Origin: Strongylocentrotus purpuratus | Taxonomy: Eukaryota; Echinodermata; Echinoidea; Camarodonta; Strongylocentrotidae | DNA: 64,000 bases | Assembly (NCBI RefSeq): GCF_000002235.5 | Contig: NW_022145554.1 | Coordinates: forward strand, 226,001-290,000 | Direction: 5' to 3' | Part shown: positions 1 through 9,569 of the stretch, in pieces | How the letters are laid out: every line of letters starts with the position of its first letter | Position numbering within the stretch: the stretch's first letter is position 1 | The notes under the pieces: model-generated | Databases searched by the model: none | Told to the model about the DNA's origin: nothing | What the model saw: the letters and a program-made list of their open reading frames with translations, nothing else | Made by a program: the position numbers and the translations under genes

Positions 1-170
1 TTATTCAAAATCTAACCTATCATTGAGAAACGGCTGACACTGAAAAGCCTAGTAGGAATAATTTAAATCTCCGTACTCGCAACATTCGAAGCTTGGTTTT
101 CTGTTTTACACCTCAAAATCTGTGCTCGAGTGAGTACTGAAGGGTATACGTGACGCAATAATTCATCTTT

Positions 171-180
171 ATGACGTCAT
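171..180. promoter_or_regulatory. CRE/ATF-like palindrome, unit 1
   Basis: ATGACGTCAT, a perfect ten-base palindrome matching the CREB/ATF consensus, with a related TGACGCAAT 21 bases upstream. It is retained in all three duplication units, but lies about 2.3 kb from the receptor start, so a regulatory role is inference. Confidence 0.4.
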
Positions 181-1349
181 TAGACAAGACAGGTGACTCC
201 GGGGTTGCCCTTGAGCTTTCGTCAAATAGTATTGAGGAATCAGAGGTTATTTCGAAAACGACCGGTATCTAATGACAGGATTTTTGCTATTCTTTCTGTC
301 AAGTAGAGTCGAAATAGCTTGTATTCCTGATCTAGACAGATTTGAATTCTGAATGGATGTTCCAATTTCATAACTACTTGTTTAAATGTTGTGTGTGGCT
401 CTGGCAGTGATCCGAAGCAGATGAATGAAAGCCATCTTATCCCATGCATCATTATAATTCAAGTCTGTTGTGCACCAAGGGAGAAGGCGTTTAGGAGATT
501 AACAGAAATTAATGATACTTGTGTACACTTTCTGTTTATCGGTCCGGTTTCTTTAAATATTTGGCCATACTGCTTATCTTATTTTCTCCTTTTATACAAA
601 TGAACTTGTTACAAAGGTTGGGCTGCCCTTTAAAGAGTTAATAACGAATATGAATCCAAACGCTGTTATTTTTATTTGTTCAATATTCATGTGATTATGA
701 AAATTGATATAGCCCTGATAGCTAGCGAGTTTAAACTCCACATAATATCATTTTGCTATCTACTGCCACTTAGTTTGTCACTTTCATGTTTTCTTTGCTT
801 TTGTTATTATTGTCCAATTTATATCAATTTGTTTGAAACATCGCGGTTTAGAAATTATAAGGAGTTGATCAGGGGGAACTTACTTTTTATGTCGTGTTTA
901 TAATTCATTGATATCCTTATCAAAATTGTCATAGTGTCCTAATTTTCATTATAACCGTCCCATTACTAGAAAACTCATTAATGTACAGTGCGTCCCAGAA
1001 AAAAACAAAACCGAGACCTATCGATGTTTCAACAATTATAATTAATAAATGACACATATTTGAAAAACTTAGATCCTCTTCTTTCATTTGATGCAACTCA
1101 TATAATACATATTTCACGCATGAGTGATTAAAAGCGATTTGAAGAGAGGAAACCAAAAAGTCATTTGGCGGGCGGTATCTGAATTTCAAGGAGAAAATCA
1201 CATTTCTAGAAAGTTCAATTTCTGCTCTTTCATATGACACCTTAATCAGGAAAAAAAAAGCCAGGAATAACAAAGTTCTGTTTGTTTAAAGTAATGCTTG
1301 CATTTCCATAATTTGATCAAACGAGTTCGTTTTTCACTGGCTACCTGCC

Positions 1350-1493
1350 GTAGCAACAAACAGAGTTGACAAAAGACTTAACTCCGTTTCGTTTAAGATC
1401 AGCCATGCATCAGGTCTTTCGTCTTCTTTTTGCATGGTTGATCGTCAACGAAACCGAGTTAAGTCTTTTGTCAACTCGTTCGTTCGTTGCTAC
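1350..1493. repeat. Fold-back sequence, unit 1
   Basis: Two arms of about 60 bases, beginning GTAGCAAC and ending GTTGCTAC, are near-perfect reverse complements around a ~20-base loop. The RNA would form a long hairpin. It may be a tiny fold-back transposon; no clear target-site duplication is visible. Confidence 0.75.
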
Positions 1494-1685
1494 TCATGGC
1501 TACATTGAACAATAACAATACGTAGTACGCATGCCAATTACACAATTTTGTTCGGATTCTAGAACCTCCAGAGATCATCCGACTACAATTCTATATTCTT
1601 CCTAATTATTGTTTTCAACGTATTATAAATGGCCATGCCCCTAAAAGTCTGGAAGAGAGACCCTTAAATCCCTTATTATATAGTT

Positions 1686-1818
1686 ATACATTGATGTAAT
1701 TGCCATGACTATGATAATACATTGATGTAACTAGGGTAGTACATTGATGGAACTAGGGTAATGCATTGATGTTACTATGGTAATACATCGATGTAACTAT
1801 GTTAATACATTGATGACA
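1686..1818 (+). repeat. Minisatellite, ~27-28 bp unit, unit 1
   Basis: Six imperfect repeats centred on TACATTGATG, followed by variable spacers such as TAACTAGGGTAG. Lies about 0.7-0.8 kb before the receptor start. Confidence 0.85.
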
Positions 1819-2495
1819 CCATTGTAATAAATATGTGTCTCTTACCGTGTAACTAACTTAAAATAAGCCTGGGGTTCCTTTATATAGAGCTTTTGACAAC
1901 ACACCTAATAAATGAATTACGTCCGACGTCCATTGGGCCTACATTTTGTATTACTTGATAGCTTTTAGCGGCTTTAGCAGTAGCGTATCCATTGCTTATT
2001 ATGATTGATCTTACCTAATTGTATCGAACACAATACAATTTTGTACGAATATGGCATTCAAATAATCACAGCGCGATGCTAACGTGTCACACTTCGTACA
2101 ATATTAAGTGATGACGGTGTTACATATATGTTATCAAGACGGCCTCGAACGTGGCAGGGAATCAAACGCATGATTGATCCGCTTTTGTCTACCTCATACT
2201 TTCAGATGAGAGGGAATCGATTTTTGGTTTCATTCTATTTATCGGCTGTCGTTGGCTCGAGATGCAACATGGGAAAACCATCATCAAAGTATAGTGTGTA
2301 ACTCTTCGCAACCACATATAGATATTTGGTTTGTAAACTAGATTAAAAAAATCAGACGAGTTATTAGAATATTCCGTGAACTTTGGGCTAAGCAGAATGT
2401 TTAAATTACCAGTAATCCACTTTTAAAAGAGAAGATCGGCTTTTCCTGTGATTCTGATCTTAGACGAAAAGCAATTGCGCGAAACAAGTTTTCTT

Positions 2496-2756
2496 ATGAA
2501 GAAAAATGGCGACTACAACTTCTCTCATCTTCTTAAACAATCCAGAAACCGAGGCAGATCTGGAGGCTGTCAATATTGTACTTGTCATTCTCAATATTTT
2601 TCTGAACATGACCATGAATGGGATCGTCCTAGTCGTTCTAAGATACCAAAAAGAGCTCCAAGAATACATGCGAGTTCTCTACCAGGTTCTTGCAGTATCA
2701 AATATGGTTTTTGGTGTTCTTCAAAACTTGTGGGGCATCTTCTGGTTCTCACTTAG
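2496..2756 (+). other. Upstream ATG overlapping GPCR copy 1
   Basis: An ATG ten bases before the receptor ATG opens a different frame of 86 codons that runs into the receptor gene. Its context is weak (C at -3), so leaky scanning to the strong receptor ATG is expected. It could lower receptor translation; the peptide itself looks like a shadow of the receptor DNA. Confidence 0.35.
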
Positions 2757-3468
2757 AAGCACGAAGAATTGTGAGATAATCAGCTTGCTGTTTCCCTTCG
2801 GATTTCAAGTCTCCTTCATGTCCATCATGGCTTGCTTTTGTGGAATCAGTTTCCATCTTTATTTACTCGTCACGAGACCACTACGTTACTACACGATCAT
2901 GACCAGAACACGATTTTACTTCAGTCTGGCGTCCATTTTATTGGTGATACTGCTGATCTGTTTGATATATCTACCCATTCCAGAGTCGCTCTTTATAAAA
3001 TTGTTGATAACACGCTGCTTAGACAAAGACATCAGTGTCAAAACCCAATGGGCATCAATGTTCCACACCATTGTTCAGGTATGTCCTGTTTTCGCCACGA
3101 TGGCGTTTACAACGATAATCCATGTCAGGTTACTGTTCATTGTGCGTAATATGAGAAATGTCGCCCCCGATCCGGCACGCGATGCAAAGATGAACTTAGG
3201 TCGACCGACCAGGAGGAACTTCAAAAGGTTCTTCACGATTTTTCTTCTGACAGGTTCTTTTTATATCGTGTGGACTCCTTATGCTATATCATACGTCACA
3301 CCGTTGCATCCGACTTTCCTGCGTATTTTGGATAGATTTTGTCTTTGCATGGCATCGGTGCAGCCCCTGGTTTACTTGGTGACCAACTCTGAAGCGAAAA
3401 AACTGTGCTTGACATCGCTCCGTCAGTGCCTCATCAAATTGACTAGGAAGACTAACATTCGAGGTTGA
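2506..3468 (+). CDS. Surreal-type rhodopsin-family GPCR, copy 1 (intronless)
   Basis: Single uninterrupted frame of 320 residues with seven hydrophobic segments at about residues 22-46, 57-81, 95-120, 137-160, 185-213, 240-264 and 271-293, so a plasma-membrane receptor of class A. Recognisable marks are N38 in TM1, the TRPLRY stretch after TM3 (123-128), WTPY in TM6 (256-259) and PLVY in TM7 (287-290). Several core positions are unusual: N66 replaces the TM2 aspartate, HLY (117-119) replaces DRY, and Q286 replaces the asparagine of NPxxY. C89 and C171 could pair outside the cell. The start is chosen because it has A at -3 and G at +4 and because copy 2 starts at the same codon. The single-exon structure and tandem copy match the lineage-expanded sea urchin receptors, which are thought to be chemosensory; ligand and G protein are unknown. 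A family-level call is safe; the subfamily is inference. Confidence 0.9.
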   Translation: MATTTSLIFLNNPETEADLEAVNIVLVILNIFLNMTMNGIVLVVLRYQKELQEYMRVLYQVLAVSNMVFGVLQNLWGIFWFSLRSTKNCEIISLLFPFGFQVSFMSIMACFCGISFHLYLLVTRPLRYYTIMTRTRFYFSLASILLVILLICLIYLPIPESLFIKLLITRCLDKDISVKTQWASMFHTIVQVCPVFATMAFTTIIHVRLLFIVRNMRNVAPDPARDAKMNLGRPTRRNFKRFFTIFLLTGSFYIVWTPYAISYVTPLHPTFLRILDRFCLCMASVQPLVYLVTNSEAKKLCLTSLRQCLIKLTRKTNIRG

Positions 3469-4748
3469 TCAGGTAGCGCGACTGAAAGGCCTCGTCGCGA
3501 CTTTCCTTCTAACTTATTCTTCTTTAAGTTTATATTACTACCATCACTACACACGAGGCGTCATTTCTATTGCATCATCACCTGCACTGATCAACCACAT
3601 GGAGACAAATAGTATTATACATTTATCATGGCGCGTAAGACCGCGCCGGTCCGTGACACAGTCCTACATCAGCAAAGAACGCCTTGTATGCAACTGACAT
3701 TTAACTCTTGTTCAGATATGGCGCGTAATTTAATCGCCGAAAACTGGCTAAAGAATCAGGGTCCCGCTCTAGTCTGAACATCGGATCTGAAGATTATAAC
3801 TGGGCGGGGTTTGCGTGAGCGCTCCCAATAATTGGTCAGCTGTCATGTCAACTGACCCGGTCAATATTATTTCCTTTATGATTTTGTTTTCTAGTCTGTA
3901 CGCTTCTTTCGATTGTATGATTTTTTTTATACGGCGTTCCTTTTATATACGAGTTTCGTCTACATTTCAAAGAGTCTGAACAGCCTATTAGGTCATTTAT
4001 GTACTTACTATTTGCGCGTTTTGTATATATTTATATATACATGTGAAGCGTAAACATGATAACGCCCAATTTAAATGTATGTATGTACATATATGTATAT
4101 GATACTCATTAATTCATTTATTAATTTATTGATTCATTCATTAAGAAAACACCGCGGGTTTGCCACGGTATTTGTAAACGAGCCTTAAATGTTTGCTTGA
4201 ATGAAGTCTGATTGTAAAAAATATTGTATGATGCATGCCAAATATGGTTTGAAAATCTATGTCAATTTTAAATTAATGATTTATCAATGACACCGTTAGG
4301 GCAAGGAGCAACTATAATTAAGAAAGATTTCCTGTATATTATGATGAAGATAATAAAGTACAATTTAGTCTCTGCATTTATAAATATGCTAAAAAACGAT
4401 TGATTTTTCAATTATAAGTAATCAACATAGTATAAAGAGTCGGGCTCAAATCCCGCCATGCGAAGCCCCTGATATAGACAGTTTCTTACAATAGCTTACA
4501 ACGCTGCTATTATGCTATATTTTGTTTGTTTGGTAAATTATTCAAGAAGTGAATATTAAAGAGAGCCCCGGGTAATAAACCACCTGAATAATAAACTTCA
4601 TTGAATGTTTTATGAGTGGATATTCCATCTTAACTGCATGATCTAAACATATATGAAACCAGATGCCGTACCTTGCTTTAATTATGGAGTGAGGAGCCGG
4701 TGTTGAAAACTTGAAAGCATCTTCGGATGATAATTTCCTACTTTGTAA
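3469..4748 (+). other. 3' flank of GPCR copy 1, no gene
   Basis: AT-rich, with TA/GTATGT-rich stretches near 4,030-4,110. It aligns with scattered blocks of unit 2. I find no open frame of interest and no polyadenylation signal close to the stop codon that I would trust. Confidence 0.6.
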
Positions 4749-5064
4749 AGGCCTGGCCACACATAGGGGACACATGGAGGACGCACGGCCAGCGCATTGG
4801 AAATTTACAATTTTGGCCAGTGCGTTGTCGTTCGCTAGGTGTGCGCCATCGAACGTTACTTGTTCGTCGAGCGCGCTGGACCAATGCCAGACATACGCGG
4901 AGCACACGCCCTGTATACGCGCAGCGCGCTGGCAACACGCTATGCATTCGGCGTCAGCTCGCTTGCTTCTCCCAAATTGTGACAAAAGTCAGGCTCACGA
5001 CTTTTTCCGATTTTCAATGCGCCGGTCGTGCATCCCCCATGCGCCCCTATGTGTGACCGGGCCT
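4749..5064. mobile_element. PIF/Harbinger-like MITE (TAA duplication)
   Basis: 316 bases with terminal inverted repeats of about 55 bases starting AGGCCTGGCCACACATAGGG on the left and, read inwards from the right, AGGCCCGGTCACACATAGGG. Both ends are flanked by TAA, the three-base duplication usual for PIF/Harbinger. GC-rich compared with its surroundings. The paralogous site in unit 2 (about 13,449) lacks it, so it inserted in unit 1 only. Apparent open frames across it are artefacts. Confidence 0.85.
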
Positions 5065-5430
5065 TAAGCGATATATCTTTACATTCTGTACTCTGGGTCT
5101 TCTTAATAATGAATAGAAGAAAAAATACAAATCACCCAATTGTGTCGCTTGTTTCTGTTAACAAGGAATTGGCTGCATGTTCTGCAAAATGTAAAAAAGG
5201 AAGAATAAGAAGGAGGAGGATTAGACACATATATGAGGACTGCCTAAAAGGACTGAGGACTTATTGAAAATCTAACCTATCAATGAGAAACGGCTGACAC
5301 TGAAAAGCCTAGTAGGAATAATTTAAATCTCCGTACTCGCAACATTCGAAGCTTGGTTTTCTGTTTTACACCTCAAAATCTGTGCTCGAGTGAGTACTGA
5401 AGGGTATACGTGACGCAATAATTCATCTTT

Positions 5431-5440
5431 ATGACGTCAT
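5431..5440. promoter_or_regulatory. CRE/ATF-like palindrome, unit 2
   Basis: Same ATGACGTCAT palindrome in the paralogous position, again preceded by TGACGCAAT. Confidence 0.4.
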
Positions 5441-6610
5441 TAGACAAGACAGGTGACTCCGGGGTTGCCCTTGAGCTTTCGTCAAATAGTATTGAGGAAT
5501 CAGAGGTTATTTCGAAAACGACCGGTATCCAATGACATGATTTTTGCTATTCTTTCTGTCAAGTATAGTCGAAATAGCTTGTATTCCTGATCTAGACAGA
5601 TTTGAATTCTGAATGGATGTTCCAATTTCATAACTACTTGTTTAAATGTTGTGTGTGGCTCTGGCAGTGATCCGAAGCAGATGAATGAAAGCCATCTTAT
5701 CCCATGCATCATTATAATTCAAGTCTGTTGTGCACCAAGGGAGAAGGCGTTTAGGAGATTAACAGAAATTAATGATATTTGTGTACACTTTCTGTTTATC
5801 GGTCCGGTTTCTTTAAATATTTGGCCATACTGCTTATCTTATTTTCTCCTTTTATACAAATGAACTTGTTACAAAGGTTGGGCTGCCCTTTAAAGAGTTA
5901 ATAACGAATATGAATCCAAACGCTGTTATTTTTATTTGTTCAATATTCATGTGATTATGAAGATTGATATAGCCCTGATAGCTAGCGAGTTTAAACTCCA
6001 CATAATATCATTTTGCTATCTACTGCCACTTAGTTTGTCACTTTCATGTTTTCTTTGCTTTTGTTATTATTGTCCAATTTATATAAATTTGTTTGAAACA
6101 TCGCGGTTTAGAAATTATAAGGAGTTGATCAGGGGGAACTTACTTTTTATGTCGTGTTTATAATTCATTGATATCCTTATCAAAATTGTCATAGTGTCCT
6201 AATTTTCATTATAACCGTCCCATTACTAGAAAACTCATTAATGTACAGTGCGTCCCAGAAAAAAACAAAACCGAGACCTATCGATGTTTCAACAATTATA
6301 ATTAATAAATGACACATATTTGGAAAACTTAGATCCTCTTCTTTCATTTGATGCAACTCATATGATACATATTTCACGCATGAGTGATTAAAAGCGATTT
6401 GAAGAGAGGAAGCCAAAAAGTCATTTGGCGGGCGGTATCTGAATTTCAAGGAGAAAATCACATTTCTAGAAAGTTCAATTTCTGCTCTTTCATATGACAC
6501 CTTAATCAGGAAAAAAAAAGCCAGGAATAACAAAGTTCTGTTTGTTTAAAGTAATGCTTGCATTTCCATAATTTTGATCAAACGAGTTCGTATTTCACTG
6601 GCTACCTGCC

Positions 6611-6754
6611 GTAGCAACAAACAGAGTTGACAAAAGACTTAACTCCGTTTCGTTTAAGATCAGCCATGCATCAGGTCTTTCGTCTTCTTTTTGCATGGTT
6701 GATCGTCAACGAAACCGAGTTAAGTCTTTTGTCAACTCGTTCGTTCGTTGCTAC
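6611..6754. repeat. Fold-back sequence, unit 2
   Basis: Same 144-base inverted repeat at the paralogous position, essentially unchanged. It predates the duplication or has been homogenised with it. Confidence 0.75.
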
Positions 6755-6903
6755 TCGTTGCTACATTGAACAATAACAATACGTAGTACGCATGCCAATT
6801 ACACAATTTTGATCGGATTCTAGAACCTCCTAGAACGTATTATACATGGCCATGCCCCTAAAATTCTGGAAGAGAGACCCTTAAATCCCTTATTATATAG
6901 TTA

Positions 6904-7035
6904 TACATTGATGTAATTGCCATGACTATGATAATACATTGATGTAACTAGGGTAGTACATTGATGGAACTAGGGTAATGCATTGATGTTACTATGGTAA
7001 TACATCGATGTAACTATGTTAATACATTGATGACA
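6904..7035 (+). repeat. Minisatellite, ~27-28 bp unit, unit 2
   Basis: Same repeat number and same variant order as in unit 1, which shows the array has not slipped since the two flanks shared sequence. Confidence 0.85.
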
Positions 7036-7672
7036 CCATTGTAATAAATATGTGTCTCTTACCGTGTAACTAACTTAAAATAAGCCTGGGGTTCCTTTAT
7101 ATTGAGCTTTTGACAGCACACCTAATAAATGAATTACGTCCGACGTCCATTGGGCCTACATTTTGTATTACTTGATAGCTTTTAGCGGCTTTAGCAGTAG
7201 CGTATCCATTGCTTATTATGATTGATCTTACCAATTTGTATCGAACACAATGCAATTTTGTATGAATATGACATTCAAATAATCACAGCGCGATGCTAAC
7301 GTGTCACACTTCGTACAATATTAAGTGATGACGGTGTTACATATAATGTTATTGATCCGCTTTTGTCTACCTCATTCTTTCAGATGAGAGGGAATCAATT
7401 TTTGGTTTTTCATTCTATTTATCGGCTGTCGTTGTCTCGAGATGGAACATGGGAAAACCATCATCAAAGTATAGTGTGTAACTCTTCGCAACCTCCTATA
7501 GATATTTGGTTTGTAAACTAGATTTAAAAAATCAGACGAGTTATTAGAATATTCCGTGAACTTTGGGCTAAGCAGAATTGTTTAAATTACCAGTAATCCG
7601 CTTTTAAAAGAGAAGATCGACTTTTCCTGTGATTCTGATCTTAGACGAAAAGCAATTGCGCGAAACAGGTTT

Positions 7673-7783
7673 ATGAAGAAAAATGGCGACTACAACTTCT
7701 CTCATCTTCTTAAACAACCCAGAAACCGAGGCAGATCTGGAGGCTGTCAATATTGCACTTGGCATTCTGAACATCTTTCTTAG
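7673..7783 (+). other. Upstream ATG overlapping GPCR copy 2
   Basis: The ATG is at the same distance (ten bases) as in copy 1, but its frame closes after 36 codons. The position is conserved, the peptide length is not, which suggests that if it matters it acts as a translation brake and not by its product. Confidence 0.35.
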
Positions 7784-8660
7784 CTTGGCTTTGAATGGGA
7801 TCGTCTTAGTCGTTCTTAGACACCAAAAAGAGCTCCAAGAATACATGCGAGTTCTCTACCAGATTCTTGCAGTATCAACTATGGCTTTTGCTGTCCTTTT
7901 CAACTTGTGGAGCATATTCTGGTTCTCACTTAAAAGCACGAAGAGTTGTGGGATAACCAGCATGGTATTTCCCTTAGGATATCAAGTCTCCTTGATGTCC
8001 ATCATGGCTTGCTTATGTGGAATCAGTTTCCATCTTTATCTCCTCGTCACGAGACCACTACGCTACTACACGATCATGACCAGAACACGATTTTACTTCA
8101 GTCTGGCGTCCACTTTCTTGGTGATACTGCTGATCTGTTTGATGTATTTACCCATTCCAGAATCGCCCTTCATAAAATTGGTGATAGCAGACTGCTTAGA
8201 CCAAGACCCCAGTTCCCAAGGCCAATGGACATCACTGTTCCACACCATTGTTCTGGTATGTCCAGTTTTTGCGACGATGGCATTTACAACGATAATTTAT
8301 ATCAGGCTACTGTTCATGGTGTGTAATTTAAGAAATGTCGCACCCGTCCCTGAAAATGTCCATAATGATCCCGCACGGGATGCAAACATGAACTTAGGTC
8401 GACCGAGCAAGAGGAACTTCAAAGGTTTCTTCACGATTCTTCTTCTTACAGGTTCTTTTTATATAGTGTGGGCTCCTTATGCCTTATCAATCGTCATACC
8501 GATTCATCCGATTTTTCAGCGTATTGTTTACAATCTTCGTCTTTGCATGACATCGGTGCAGCCCCTGGTTTACTTGGTGACCAACTCTGAAGCGAGAAAA
8601 CTGTGCCTGACATCGCTCCGTCAGTGCCTCAACAAATTGACTAGGAAGATTAATATTTGA
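7683..8660 (+). CDS. Surreal-type rhodopsin-family GPCR, copy 2 (intronless)
   Basis: Tandem paralogue of the gene at 2506 in the same orientation, 325 residues, single exon. About 79% of residues match copy 1 by eye; residues 1-24 are identical, and so is the stretch from the cytoplasmic end of TM3 into TM4. Seven residues (PENVHN region) are inserted in the third cytoplasmic loop near residue 221, and the C-terminus lacks the last two residues of copy 1. The second extracellular loop (about 168-185) is the most altered part. T66 stands at the TM2 aspartate position, HLY again replaces DRY, and WAPY (263-266) and QPLVY (293-297) end TM6 and TM7. No stop or frameshift is present, so it is probably functional. 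The start context is the same as in copy 1. The 3' flank differs from copy 1 because unit 2 is rearranged just downstream. Confidence 0.9.
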   Translation: MATTTSLIFLNNPETEADLEAVNIALGILNIFLSLALNGIVLVVLRHQKELQEYMRVLYQILAVSTMAFAVLFNLWSIFWFSLKSTKSCGITSMVFPLGYQVSLMSIMACLCGISFHLYLLVTRPLRYYTIMTRTRFYFSLASTFLVILLICLMYLPIPESPFIKLVIADCLDQDPSSQGQWTSLFHTIVLVCPVFATMAFTTIIYIRLLFMVCNLRNVAPVPENVHNDPARDANMNLGRPSKRNFKGFFTILLLTGSFYIVWAPYALSIVIPIHPIFQRIVYNLRLCMTSVQPLVYLVTNSEARKLCLTSLRQCLNKLTRKINI

Positions 8661-8871
8661 GGTCGATCAAGGTTGATCGAGGTTGATGGTACGTGCTAAA
8701 CTGAGATATCGGGTCACCCAATATTTTGACACATAATTATCGTTTGATCCTGATCGCCGTTGTTGTCGTGGTGAAGCTTATTAAGCTGAGTTAAGAGCTT
8801 TAGGACTTTATCAAGCCTGATAACAATAGTTCACACTGAAATATTACTTGGAGAGAACCTTGTGATCAATT
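8661..8871 (+). other. Unmatched spacer after GPCR copy 2
   Basis: Does not align with the 3' flank of copy 1 or with anything else in the window that I can see, apart from a short TTGATC repetition at its start. Probably the true 3' flank of copy 2, cut off on the right by a deletion or insertion. Confidence 0.5.
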
Positions 8872-8890
8872 CAGGCGCGGATCCAGGATT
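8872..8890 (+). mobile_element. Orphan hAT-like terminal sequence
   Basis: CAGGCGCGGATCCAGGATT matches the left end of the hAT-like MITE at 36,701. No matching right end lies nearby. It stands immediately before the truncated receptor fragment, so it may mark the breakpoint that created the fragment. Confidence 0.5.
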
Positions 8891-8895
8891 TCTAA

Positions 8896-9087
8896 GCTAT
8901 AGCATTCGTCATACCGTTTCATCCCACTTTTCAGCGTATTTTGTACAATCTTCGTCTTTGCATAACATCGGTGCAGCCCCTGGTTTACTTGGTGACCAAC
9001 TCTGAAGCGAGAAAACTGTGCTTGACATCGCTCCGTCAGTGCCTCAACAAATTGACTACTATTAGGAAGACTTATAGTCGAGGTTGA
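8896..9087 (+). pseudogene. 3' remnant of a third GPCR gene (TM7 and tail)
   Basis: A 63-codon open stretch matches the last ~60 residues of the two complete receptors: end of TM6/extracellular loop 3, TM7 with QPLVY, the NSEARKL turn and the C-terminal tail, ending in a stop. Relative to copy 1 it has two extra residues before the basic tail and keeps the Arg-Gly ending that copy 2 lacks. Nothing upstream of TM6 is present; the homology starts abruptly a few bases after a hAT-like terminal sequence. The DNA after the stop aligns with the 3' flank of copy 1, so this is the genuine 3' end of a lost gene and not a processed copy. It has no start and cannot make a receptor. Confidence 0.9.
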
Positions 9088-9569
9088 TCAAAGGAGAGCG
9101 ACTGAAAGGCTTCGTCACAATTTCCTTCTAACGTACTCTTCTTTAAAGTGTTATTACTACCGTGTGCCCGGTACACACGAGACGTCATTTTGATTGCATC
9201 ATCGCCAGCGCTAATCAACCACATGGAGACGAATAGCCGACGCACCAGTTATCCCGTCCAGTGTGAGCAATGCAGGAGCAACGTGTATTTTACTTATCAT
9301 GGCGTGTCCAAGACACTGACCTAGAGGTCAGTCCTACATCAACAAAGGAATCCTCGTGTACAACGGATATTTAACGCTTGTTGAGTCATGGAGCGGTTAA
9401 CCGCGGCAACAACAAAAATTCCGCCGCGGTTTCTTTTAATTCGTGTTAATGAGTGGCACCTCCGCGCAACAAGTGGCTTGCGCGCGTTCACTGAGCTCTG
9501 TTTTACAAACAGAACACTTTACCTCATCATAAAAAAATAAATCAAAAACCACCGCGGCTTCGCCGTGTC

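Larger units (their letters stand above)
1..2495 (+). other. 5' flank of GPCR copy 1, no gene
   Basis: Short open frames here translate to peptides with no recognisable domain and are also open in unit 2 simply because the DNA is nearly identical. The interval contains a CRE-like site, a fold-back sequence and a minisatellite, listed separately. I see no convincing TATA box or upstream exon. Confidence 0.7.
1..5260 (+). repeat. Segmental duplication unit 1
   Basis: Position 1 aligns with 5,261, giving a 5,260-base offset at the 5' end and 5,177 at the receptor start because of small deletions in unit 2. The unit holds a ~2.5-kb 5' flank, one receptor gene and a ~1.8-kb 3' flank. Over the first ~1.3 kb I count only about a dozen substitutions against unit 2. 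The left edge of the unit may lie outside the window. Confidence 0.95.

Noticed and set aside
1686..1818. CRISPR-like array (short repeats with spacers)
   Set aside because: Repeats are imperfect and contiguous, in a eukaryotic context, so this is a minisatellite.
4542..5067. Overlapping 109-147-codon frames on both strands
   Set aside because: They span the Harbinger-like MITE; its GC-rich inverted ends happen to lack stops.
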